Below are positions 1 through 6,618 of a stretch of 7,210 nucleotides of DNA, one piece after another. Below the pieces are notes generated by a model, which was not told the origin of the DNA, made no database searches, and saw only the letters and a list, made by a program, of their open reading frames with translations. The translations under genes and the position numbers were made by a program. Every line of letters begins with the position of its first letter. Within the stretch, counting starts at the first letter, position 1. This DNA is from Dysgonamonadaceae bacterium (GTDB taxonomy: Bacteria > Bacteroidota > Bacteroidia > Bacteroidales > Azobacteroidaceae): positions 1 to 7,210 of the forward strand of contig JAIRSN010000169.1 of assembly GCA_031255425.1 (NCBI GenBank), given 5' to 3'.

Positions 1-966
1 ATAGAAGAAGGCAAACAGGGAACGCTCACGTTTCTTGCCAATCCGAAATACAGTCAATATATCTACGAAACAAAAGCCAGCCTGATTTTAGTCAACGATG
101 ATTTCACTGCCGAAAAACCACTGCCCCCCTCCCTGACACTCATTCGCGTTCCGAACGCTTATTCGGCTTTGGCACAACTGTTCGCATTGGTAGAACAGGC
201 TAAAACAAAGAAGCAAGGCATCGAAGCTCCCTCTTTTATCAGCGCTTCCGCCCGCATTCCCGAAAAGAACCTGTATGTCGGCGCGTTTGCCTACATCGGC
301 GAAAACGTACACCTCGGCGAAAACGTCGCCGTTTATCCCCATGCCTATATCGGCGACAATGTCGTCATCGGCGACAACACCATCCTCTACGCCGGCGTAA
401 AAATATACGAAGGATGCCGGATCGGTAAAAACTGCATCGTCCATGCCGGCGCGGTGATCGGCGCCGACGGCTTCGGATTCGCAAAAGAAGGAGACGCCTA
501 CAAAAAGATTCCCCAGTTGGGCAACGTTGTGATTGAAGACGATGTAGAAGTCGGGGCAAACACAACCATCGACCGGGCGGTGATGGATTCGACCCTTATC
601 CGGAAAGGCGTGAAATTAGACAACCTGATTCAGATTGCCCACAACGTGGAGATTGGTGAAAACACCGGAATTGCGGCGCAAACCGGGATTTCCGGCTCAA
701 CCAAGGTAGGGAAAAACGGGCTTATCGCCGGACAAGTCGGTCTGGGCGGGCACATCCGGATAGGCGACAACGTGAGCATCGGCGCTCAATCGGGAATTAT
801 CAGCAATGTCGAATCGGGCAGAAGCATCATGGGATTTCCGGCAATAGACATAAATAATTTCTTGCGTTCCAGTATTGTCTTCTCCAAGCTGCCCGATATA
901 CACCGGCAAATTCACCGGCTTGAAAAAGATTTAGAAGGAATCAAAAAGGAAAAAGAATTAAAATAA
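1..966 (+). CDS. lpxD: UDP-3-O-(3-hydroxyacyl)glucosamine N-acyltransferase LpxD, 5' partial
   Basis: LpxD transfers a 3-hydroxyacyl chain from acyl carrier protein to the 2-amino group of UDP-3-O-acyl-glucosamine, the third step of lipid A synthesis in the cytoplasm. The frame is open from base 1 and gives 321 residues; family members are about 340-350, so roughly 30 N-terminal residues lie upstream. The visible N-terminal part contains TFLANPKY (bases 28-51), matching the Phe-x-x-Asn-x-x-Tyr uridine-binding motif of LpxD. A left-handed beta-helix follows, with many hexapeptide repeats such as [13 protein letters not shown]. The loop GADGFGFA and the segment [14 protein letters not shown], with the expected catalytic histidine at 640-642, are specific to LpxD rather than LpxA. 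A second conserved histidine lies in GGHIRIG (751-753). The C-terminus ends in GFPA and a charged helix. A TTG at 169 is in frame but is internal. The TAA stop overlaps the next start by one base. Identification is by motif and context. Confidence 0.96.
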   Translation: MEEGKQGTLTFLANPKYSQYIYETKASLILVNDDFTAEKPLPPSLTLIRVPNAYSALAQLFALVEQAKTKKQGIEAPSFISASARIPEKNLYVGAFAYIGENVHLGENVAVYPHAYIGDNVVIGDNTILYAGVKIYEGCRIGKNCIVHAGAVIGADGFGFAKEGDAYKKIPQLGNVVIEDDVEVGANTTIDRAVMDSTLIRKGVKLDNLIQIAHNVEIGENTGIAAQTGISGSTKVGKNGLIAGQVGLGGHIRIGDNVSIGAQSGIISNVESGRSIMGFPAIDINNFLRSSIVFSKLPDIHRQIHRLEKDLEGIKKEKELK

Positions 967-968
967 TG
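964..968 (+). other. Stop-start overlap TAATG joining lpxD and lpxC-fabZ
   Basis: The lpxD stop TAA (964-966) and the lpxC-fabZ start ATG (966-968) share one A. An AGGA at 947-950 lies 15 bases before the ATG, rather far for a normal ribosome binding site. The overlap implies one transcript and probably translational coupling, which is an inference from geometry. Confidence 0.8.
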
Positions 969-2354
969 ACTACAAAACAACACACACTAAAAGAAAGTTT
1001 CTCATTACAAGGCAAAGGATTGCACACCGGGTTGAAGATCAACATCAAGTTTAACCCCGCTCCCGAAAATCACGGATACAAAATCAAACGAATAGACCTC
1101 GACGGACAGCCCGTTGTCGATGCCGTCGCCGAGAATGTAGGCGGAACACAGAGAGGCACCGTTTTATCCAAGAATAACATACAAATAAGCACCATCGAAC
1201 ACGCAATGGCGGCGCTGTACGCCATGCAGGTCGACAACTGCCTGATTGAAGTCGATGCGCCCGAATTCCCTATCCTGGACGGCAGCGCAATCGAATACGT
1301 CAACGCGATCGAAAAAGCCGGGTTGGAAAAACAGAATGCAGACCGCGATTATTACATTGTAAAAAACAAGATTGAAGTCAAAGACGAAGAAAGCGGGGCG
1401 TCTATCGTGGTCCTTCCCGACGAACGCTTTGTCATCAATGCGCTGATTGCTTTCGATTCGAAGATTTTAGACAACCAGTTCGCTACGCTGGACAAGCTGG
1501 AAGATTTCAAAAGGGAAATCGCCGCCAGCCGCACGTTCGTGTTCGTCCGGGAAATAGAACCGCTGCTGGCAAACAACCTGATCAAAGGCGGCGACCTGGA
1601 CAACGCCATCGTTATCTACGAAAAACAACTCAGCCAGGAACGGTTCGACCAGTTGGCAGACACGATGAAAGTGGAACGCAAAGATGCCACCCAGTTGGGC
1701 TACATCATGCACAAACCGCTGGTATATCCCAACGAACCCGCCCGCCACAAACTGCTGGACATTCTGGGCGACGTGGCATTGATCGGGAAACCCATCAAAG
1801 GACGAATCATCGCTACCTGCCCCGGTCATAAAATCAACAACAAGCTGGCGCGCCTGATCCGGAAAGAGATTAAACTGAACGATGTACAGGCGCCGGTCTA
1901 CAATCCGAATAAAATGCCCCTGATGGACATTCACCGGATCAAGGAACTGCTGCCCCACCGCTATCCCTTCCTGCTGGTAGAGAAAATCATCGAAATCGGC
2001 CCGAAACACATTGTCGGAATCAAGAGTGTTTCGGTCAACGAACCGTTCTTCCAGGGACACTTTCCGGAAGAACCCGTCATGCCGGGCGTATTGCTGGTGG
2101 AAAGCATGGCACAGACAGGCGGGCTGCTGGTTCTGAACTCGGTGGACGAACCCGCCCGGTATTCCACTTATTTCCTGAAAATAGACGCTGTCAAATTCCG
2201 GCAAAAAGTCGTCCCGGGCGACACGCTTATTTTCTACCTGAAACTGCTTACGGAAATCCGCCGCGGGATTGCCAACATGAAAGGCTATTGCTTTGTGGGC
2301 GAAACGCTGGTATGCGAAGCCGAATTTATGGCACAAATAACTAAAAACAAATGA
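966..2354 (+). CDS. lpxC-fabZ: Bifunctional UDP-3-O-acyl-GlcNAc deacetylase / 3-hydroxyacyl-ACP dehydratase
   Basis: This 462-residue protein fuses two enzymes. Residues about 1-310 are LpxC, the zinc deacetylase that commits UDP-3-O-acyl-GlcNAc to lipid A. Its motifs are KGLHTG near the N-terminus, STIEHAMAAL with Glu78 and zinc ligand His79, HKLLDILGD with zinc ligands His261 and Asp265, and the general acid His288 in CPGHKINNKL. Residues about 318-462 are FabZ, a hot-dog fold dehydratase of 3-hydroxyacyl-ACP. It shows the typical opening DIHRIKELLPHRYPFLL, catalytic His365 in FFQGHFPEEPVMPG and Glu379 in LLVESMAQ. All expected catalytic residues are present, so both halves should be active. 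The length matches the sum of the separate enzymes (about 305 and 150) with a linker of only about ten residues. The fusion is known throughout Bacteroidetes and is the best taxonomic marker here. It sits between lpxD and lpxA, as expected for a lipid A operon. Two in-frame ATGs (1914 and 1923) lie exactly at the domain junction. Confidence 0.97.
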   Translation: MTTKQHTLKESFSLQGKGLHTGLKINIKFNPAPENHGYKIKRIDLDGQPVVDAVAENVGGTQRGTVLSKNNIQISTIEHAMAALYAMQVDNCLIEVDAPEFPILDGSAIEYVNAIEKAGLEKQNADRDYYIVKNKIEVKDEESGASIVVLPDERFVINALIAFDSKILDNQFATLDKLEDFKREIAASRTFVFVREIEPLLANNLIKGGDLDNAIVIYEKQLSQERFDQLADTMKVERKDATQLGYIMHKPLVYPNEPARHKLLDILGDVALIGKPIKGRIIATCPGHKINNKLARLIRKEIKLNDVQAPVYNPNKMPLMDIHRIKELLPHRYPFLLVEKIIEIGPKHIVGIKSVSVNEPFFQGHFPEEPVMPGVLLVESMAQTGGLLVLNSVDEPARYSTYFLKIDAVKFRQKVVPGDTLIFYLKLLTEIRRGIANMKGYCFVGETLVCEAEFMAQITKNK

Positions 2355-2413
2355 TGCATGACACACTCGGCACGCTTCATTCATTTCTCATCCATACTTG
2401 TTAACTAAAAAAT

Positions 2414-3193
2414 ATGAAAGACGAACGATCAGTCATCCACCCGGATGCTATTATTGGAAAAAACGTCACGATCAATCCCTTTGTGACAATAGACAAAAAT
2501 GTAATCATAGGCGATGATACCTATATCTATCCCAACGTGGTCATTTTAGAAGGGGCGCGGATTGGGAAAAACTGCCGGATATTTCCGGGCGCCGTCGTAT
2601 CCGGTATCCCGCAGGACCTGAAGTTCCAGGGGGAAGAAACGCTCTGCGAAATAGGCGACAACACCACGATCCGCGAATGTGCTACGGTCAACCGCGGAAC
2701 GGCGGCGAAAGGCAAAACCACCGTGGGCAGCAACTGCCTGTTGATGGCTTACTCGCACACCGCCCACGACTGCGTCATCAAAGACCACGTGATTCTGGGG
2801 AATGCCACCCAACTGGCGGGAGAAGTCGAAGTGGACGATTACGCCATCCTGAGCGGCGGCACGCTGGTCCATCAGTTTTCGCGCATCGGGAAACACGTGA
2901 TGGTTCAGGGAGGATCGCGCCTGGGCAAAGACATTCCGCCTTACATCATTGCCGGACGTGAACCGATTTCCTATTCCGGCATCAACATCGTCGGATTGAA
3001 AAGGCGGGGATTCTCGACGGAACAGATAACCGCCATCCAGGAAATATACCGGATCCTGTACCAATCCGGGTTAAACAATTCGACTGCCGTAAAATTGATC
3101 GAAACAAATACCCCCGACAGGCAGGAAAAACAGGAAATCCTGTCCTTTATCCTTAGTTCGCAAAGAGGGATTATAAGAGGATACCTGGAATGA
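2414..3193 (+). CDS. lpxA: Acyl-ACP--UDP-N-acetylglucosamine O-acyltransferase LpxA
   Basis: LpxA carries out the first, reversible step of lipid A synthesis: transfer of a 3-hydroxyacyl group from ACP to the 3-OH of UDP-GlcNAc in the cytoplasm. The 259-residue length is normal (E. coli 262). Residues 1-185 form a hexapeptide-repeat beta-helix. SHTAHDC holds His115 and the catalytic His118, equivalent to E. coli His122 and His125. LVHQF places His153 at the E. coli His160 position. GLKRRGF (194-200) opens the helical C-terminal domain and contains the conserved arginine. Aligned with E. coli, the acyl-chain ruler position 173 is Gly166 here, a residue associated with long-chain acyl donors. 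The ATG at 2414 is preceded by an A-rich stretch without a Shine-Dalgarno sequence, common in Bacteroidetes. The 59-base gap after lpxC-fabZ shows no promoter or terminator I can recognise, so the gene is probably co-transcribed with it. Confidence 0.97.
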   Translation: MKDERSVIHPDAIIGKNVTINPFVTIDKNVIIGDDTYIYPNVVILEGARIGKNCRIFPGAVVSGIPQDLKFQGEETLCEIGDNTTIRECATVNRGTAAKGKTTVGSNCLLMAYSHTAHDCVIKDHVILGNATQLAGEVEVDDYAILSGGTLVHQFSRIGKHVMVQGGSRLGKDIPPYIIAGREPISYSGINIVGLKRRGFSTEQITAIQEIYRILYQSGLNNSTAVKLIETNTPDRQEKQEILSFILSSQRGIIRGYLE

Positions 3194-3212
3194 ACAGGTG
3201 AGGGATACTCTT

Positions 3213-3240
3213 TTCATAACCCGTAGTTCATAATTCATAA
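3213..3240 (+). repeat. Three TTCATAA heptads in the lpxA downstream gap
   Basis: TTCATAA occurs at 3213-3219, 3227-3233 and 3234-3240. The last two copies abut and the first is exactly two units upstream, so all three are in a 7-base register with one degenerate unit (CCCGTAG) between. The array fills about half of the 57-base gap between lpxA and the next start and ends 10 bases before that ATG. It may be a simple-sequence remnant or a binding site; the sequence alone does not decide. Confidence 0.6.
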
Positions 3241-3250
3241 ATTTATACGC

Positions 3251-3802
3251 ATGGTTTACAGATTTATTATCGTTTCAGACGAAGTGGACAATTTCAGGAG
3301 AGATATTAAAATTGATTCGGATGCAACCTTTCTCGAACTGCACGAAGCAATCCTGGATTCGGTAGGATATACAAAAGATCAGATCACCTCTTTTTTTATT
3401 TGCGACGACGAATGGTCGAAAGGAACGGAGATCACGCTGATCGACATGGAATCGAGTTCCGACGAGGACATCTATGTGATGGAAAGCAGCCGTTTGAGTG
3501 AACTGTTGGACGAAGAACGGCAAAAATTGATTTATGTTTTTGAACCATTGACCGACCGTTGCTTCTTTATCGAGCTGCGGGAGATAATCCCGGGGCAAAG
3601 GCAGGCGGCGCCGGAAACGGTGAAAGCCGCCGGAGAACCCCCGAAGCAAATCTCCGCAGTGGAGGACTTTACCTTTGCGGCGCCCGCCGCAACCACCGGT
3701 CCGGATTCCGATTTTATAGACGACGATTTCGGAATGACGGACGACTACGATGCATACAACGAGGAAGATTTAGAAGACTTCAGCGAAGACACTTATTATT
3801 AA
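3251..3802 (+). CDS. PRiA4_ORF3-like protein with acidic C-terminal tail, function unknown
   Basis: This 183-residue protein has no known function that I can assign. Residues 1 to about 110 resemble the plasmid pRiA4b ORF-3-like fold: an opening strand (VYRFIIVSD), a segment with a leading aspartate and a helix carrying LxELHEAIL (28-35), then a strand-rich part with CDDEWSKGTEITLIDM (51-66). Databases often label such proteins as an 'IS1096 passenger TnpR-family' product, but nothing here suggests a recombinase. Residues about 115-150 are Pro/Ala-rich and look disordered. The tail from residue 152 to the end has 15 Asp or Glu in 32 residues plus several Tyr and Phe, giving a strongly acidic, probably unstructured end. 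There is no signal peptide or membrane segment, so it is likely cytoplasmic. From memory, a similar gene follows lpxA in other Bacteroides genomes, usually with miaA next. The ATG at 3251 is chosen because the domain begins immediately after it. The family call is moderate; a role is not inferred. Confidence 0.82.
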   Translation: MVYRFIIVSDEVDNFRRDIKIDSDATFLELHEAILDSVGYTKDQITSFFICDDEWSKGTEITLIDMESSSDEDIYVMESSRLSELLDEERQKLIYVFEPLTDRCFFIELREIIPGQRQAAPETVKAAGEPPKQISAVEDFTFAAPAATTGPDSDFIDDDFGMTDDYDAYNEEDLEDFSEDTYY

Positions 3803-3843
3803 GCCGGCAGGCGGCAAGCCGCTACTCATCCGCTCATCGCCGT

Positions 3844-6528
3844 ATGAAAATTTGTTTCAACATACACTTCCATACCTTGTGGGGACAGGCTGTATACATC
3901 ACCGGTTCCATTCCCGAATTGGGCGGCTGGGACACGGCGGCGGCGCGGAAAATGGACTACACCGGCGACGGCGGCTGGACGCTCGTCCTCGAACTGCCGG
4001 ACAAGCCCCTTGAGGTGGAATACCGCTACCTCCTGAAATCCAACGGCGAACTGATTTTCGAAGAGTGGAACCGCAATCACCGCCTCTCCCTGACTCACTC
4101 CCGGCAGTCTTGCTACGTGCAGGATTATTGGCAGAATCCCCCGCAAAATCCCACGGCTTATTCCACCGCCTTTACCCATAGCTGGTTTGCCCGCCCGTGC
4201 AGCCCGGTGGAACGGATCGTCCGGTCGAAAAGGAAGATTGTCCTGAAAGTATTTGCGCCCGCCGTCAGGCAAGACGAGCGCCTCGCGCTGTTGGGCAACC
4301 GGGAGGAATTGGGCGGCTGGGATCCGGCAAGGGCGCTCCCGATGGAGTGCGAACAATTCCCCGAATGGTGGGTCGAACTGGATGCCGACCGCATCGGCGG
4401 CTCCATCGAATACAAATTCTGCGTCACCGGCAGCGGGGATTCCTCCGTTGTCCGTTGGGAAAAGGGCGAAAACCGGAACTTCTACCTCCCTCCGTTGGGC
4501 GAGAATGAAACCGCCATCGTCTCCGGGCTGTTTTTCAGGGACGACGAACGGCAATGGAAATGCGCGGGGCTGTCTATCCCCGTTTTCGCGCTGCGAACCC
4601 AGCAGAGCTTCGGCATCGGCGACTTCGGCGACCTGCATCCCCTGATCGACTGGGCAAAGGCGACGAATCAAAGGCTTATCCAACTCCTGCCGGTCAACGA
4701 CACGACCCTGACCCACTCCCGGACGGACTCTTATCCCTACAACGCCATTTCCATCTACGCCCTGCATCCGCTTTACTTAAACCTGGAGGCGATGGGAACG
4801 CTGAAAGACCCGCAGCGGGCTGCCTTCTATCAAACAAAACAAAAGGAATTGAACCGGCTCGACGTCGTCGACTACGAGGCGGTCGACCGCCTGAAATGGG
4901 CGTTCTTCCGCGAACTCTTCCGGCAGGAGGGCAGCGAAGTGCTTGCCTCGCAGGAGTTCGTTTTTTTCTTCGAAGAAAACAAGGAATGGCTCGTTCCCTA
5001 CGCCGCCTATTCCTGTTTGAGGGACAAATACCGGACGCCCGATTTCCGCTTGTGGGGCGAATACGCCGTCTACAACCGGGCGGTTATCGAAGCCCTTTCC
5101 CGCTCCGCGGAATACGACGCGACCGCTCTTTATTACTATTTGCAGTTCCACGCCGACCGGCAACTCGCCGGCGCCAAACGGTACGCCTGCTACCACGGTA
5201 TCGTACTGAAAGGAGATATTCCGATCGGAATCAGCCGCGAAAGCGTAGAGGCGTGGACGGAACCGGACTATTTCAACCGGGAATTTCAGGTCGGCGCGCC
5301 GCCCGACGATTTCTCCCTCACCGGTCAGAACTGGGGATTTCCCGCCTACAACTGGGCGGCAATCGAAGCTCACCATTACCGCTGGTGGAAAAAACGCTTC
5401 CGCAAAATGGCGGCTTACTTCGATGCCTACCGGATCGACCACATCCTCGGATTTTTCCGCATCTGGCAAATCCCCAACGACTCCGTCGAAGGACTGCTGG
5501 GCTATTTCAGCCCGGCGCTCCCGCTTTCGGTCGAGGAAATAAAGAACGGGGGGCTGTCGTTCCGGGGAGCGCCGTTTACCCGGGCGCATATTCACGGGAA
5601 ATACCTGGCGGAATTGTTCGGAGAATACACGGACGAAGTGATACAATGCTACCTGGAGCGGATGGACGCCGACCGTTTCGCGCTCCAAAAGCCGTTCGAC
5701 ACGCAGCGCAAGATAGCGGCGCGGTTTGCCGGGGAAGACAACGATAAGAGCCGGCGCATCCGGTCGGGGTTGTTTGCCCTCTGCAACGAGGTGTTGTTTA
5801 TCGAAGACCACCGGCAGCCGGGCACGTATCATCCGCGCATTTCCGCCTCGGCTTCTTACCGTTACCGGGAATTGGACAAGCAGGACCAATACGCTTTCGA
5901 CGGGCTGTACTGGGATTATTTCTACCAGCGCCACAACACATTCTGGAAAGACGAAGCCTTGAAGCGCCTGTCGCCCCTGATCGCCTCCACCGGAATGTTG
6001 GCTTGCGGGGAAGACTTGGGGATGATTCCCCATTCCGTGCCGGAAGTGATGCAGAAATTGCAGATTCTCCGCCTCGAAATCGAGCGGGCATCCAAATCGC
6101 CGAACCGGGAATTTACCGACCTGCAACAGGTTCCCTACCTCTCCGTTTGCACCACCTCCACGCACGACATGCCGACGCTCAGGGGTTGGTGGAAGGAAGA
6201 CCCGGACAGAAGGCAGCGTTATTTCAACGAACAGTTGAAGCGGGAAGGCGCGGCTCCCGAAGATTGTTCCCCGGAAACAGGGGAAGAAATCCTCCGCCGC
6301 CATCTGGCGTCGCCGGCGATGCTGACCGTCATCCCCTTTCAGGACTGGCTGGCGATGGACGCCGCGTTGCGCCACCCGGACGTGGACGCCGAGCGGATCA
6401 ACGTGCCGGCAAACCCAAGGCATTACTGGCGTTACCGGATGCACCTCTGCCTCGAAGACCTGCTGAAAGCCGAAACGCTGAACGGCAGGATCCGGCAACT
6501 GATTGCCGCCGCCGGCAGGGGTTTTTAA
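3844..6528 (+). CDS. malQ: 4-alpha-glucanotransferase (amylomaltase, GH77, DPE2-like) with two CBM20 domains
   Basis: MalQ transfers glucosyl or maltosyl units between alpha-1,4-glucans, allowing cytoplasmic use of maltose and maltodextrins. The 894-residue protein begins with two starch-binding CBM20 domains, residues about 1-100 (GSIPELGGWD, 21-30) and 130-235 (NREELGGWD, 152-160). The GH77 barrel follows from about 250. It contains SYPYNAISIYALHPLYLN, GDIPIGIS, SLTGQNWGFPAYNW, the nucleophile Asp532 in YRIDHILGFFRIW, the acid/base Glu723 in CGEDLG, and His774-Asp775 in TTSTHDMPTLRGWW. Nucleophile and acid/base are 191 residues apart, against about 47 in compact bacterial amylomaltases, so a large insertion is present as in the plant DPE2 type. 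The open frame extends upstream to 3559, but that part overlaps the previous gene, is arginine-rich and resembles nothing. The ATG at 3844 starts directly with the first CBM20 strand (MKICFNIHFHT), as in Bacteroides relatives. No Shine-Dalgarno sequence is seen. The gap from the previous gene is 41 bases, so co-transcription is possible. Confidence 0.96.
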   Translation: MKICFNIHFHTLWGQAVYITGSIPELGGWDTAAARKMDYTGDGGWTLVLELPDKPLEVEYRYLLKSNGELIFEEWNRNHRLSLTHSRQSCYVQDYWQNPPQNPTAYSTAFTHSWFARPCSPVERIVRSKRKIVLKVFAPAVRQDERLALLGNREELGGWDPARALPMECEQFPEWWVELDADRIGGSIEYKFCVTGSGDSSVVRWEKGENRNFYLPPLGENETAIVSGLFFRDDERQWKCAGLSIPVFALRTQQSFGIGDFGDLHPLIDWAKATNQRLIQLLPVNDTTLTHSRTDSYPYNAISIYALHPLYLNLEAMGTLKDPQRAAFYQTKQKELNRLDVVDYEAVDRLKWAFFRELFRQEGSEVLASQEFVFFFEENKEWLVPYAAYSCLRDKYRTPDFRLWGEYAVYNRAVIEALSRSAEYDATALYYYLQFHADRQLAGAKRYACYHGIVLKGDIPIGISRESVEAWTEPDYFNREFQVGAPPDDFSLTGQNWGFPAYNWAAIEAHHYRWWKKRFRKMAAYFDAYRIDHILGFFRIWQIPNDSVEGLLGYFSPALPLSVEEIKNGGLSFRGAPFTRAHIHGKYLAELFGEYTDEVIQCYLERMDADRFALQKPFDTQRKIAARFAGEDNDKSRRIRSGLFALCNEVLFIEDHRQPGTYHPRISASASYRYRELDKQDQYAFDGLYWDYFYQRHNTFWKDEALKRLSPLIASTGMLACGEDLGMIPHSVPEVMQKLQILRLEIERASKSPNREFTDLQQVPYLSVCTTSTHDMPTLRGWWKEDPDRRQRYFNEQLKREGAAPEDCSPETGEEILRRHLASPAMLTVIPFQDWLAMDAALRHPDVDAERINVPANPRHYWRYRMHLCLEDLLKAETLNGRIRQLIAAAGRGF

Positions 6529-6580
6529 CAAAGATTAAGCGCCTCCGGTTAAACGTTTCGCGGGCGCGTCCGTCAAAGGA

Positions 6581-6618
6581 ATATAAATAATTTGTTTAAC
6601 TTCTTAATTATTAAATAT
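6581..6618 (+). promoter_or_regulatory. AT-rich leader with possible Bacteroidetes promoter -7 element
   Basis: Only 3 of these 38 bases are G or C, in sharp contrast to the GC-rich genes on both sides. TAATTTG at 6588-6594 is one base shorter than the Bacteroidetes -7 consensus TAnnTTTG. No TTTG is found at the usual -33 distance; the nearest candidate is TTTC at 6556-6559, which is too far upstream. The region probably gives an unstructured, A/T-rich start context and may carry the promoter for the gene at 6619, but the promoter match is incomplete. Confidence 0.35.

Noticed and set aside
1467..2384. 305-codon minus-strand open frame
   Set aside because: Antisense to lpxC-fabZ, with no recognisable motifs; a codon-bias shadow.
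3251..3802. Resolvase or mobile-element gene, as the family's common database label would suggest
   Set aside because: There is no serine or tyrosine recombinase motif, no inverted repeats and no transposase nearby; only the fold label is shared.
3810..3825. GCGGCAAGCCGC inverted repeat before malQ
   Set aside because: Once a minimal loop is allowed only four pairs remain; no T tract follows, and it is likely chance in GC-rich DNA.
3559..3843. Longer N-terminus for malQ
   Set aside because: It would overlap the 3251-3802 gene by 244 bases and adds an Arg-rich stretch without similarity to anything, while ATG 3844 begins exactly at the first CBM20 strand.
3826..4767. 313-codon minus-strand open frame
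   Set aside because: Antisense to the CBM20 part of malQ and without recognisable motifs.
4554..5747. 397-codon plus-strand frame inside malQ
   Set aside because: Arginine- and proline-rich translation typical of a shifted frame in GC-rich coding DNA; malQ motifs run through the same stretch intact.
6503..6526. Terminator-like hairpin at the end of malQ (TTGCC / GGCAG, then TTTTT)
   Set aside because: The stem has only five pairs including one G-U, three G residues separate it from the T run, and it lies inside the coding sequence.
4777..6531. 584-codon open frame on the minus strand
   Set aside because: It lies wholly antisense to malQ, whose catalytic motifs are clear. The translation shows no recognisable domain and its openness is explained by the codon usage of the GC-rich sense strand.
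6539..6567. GCGCC / GGCGC inverted repeat after malQ
   Set aside because: Five Watson-Crick pairs around a long loop and no T run after it, so it is not convincing as an intrinsic terminator.
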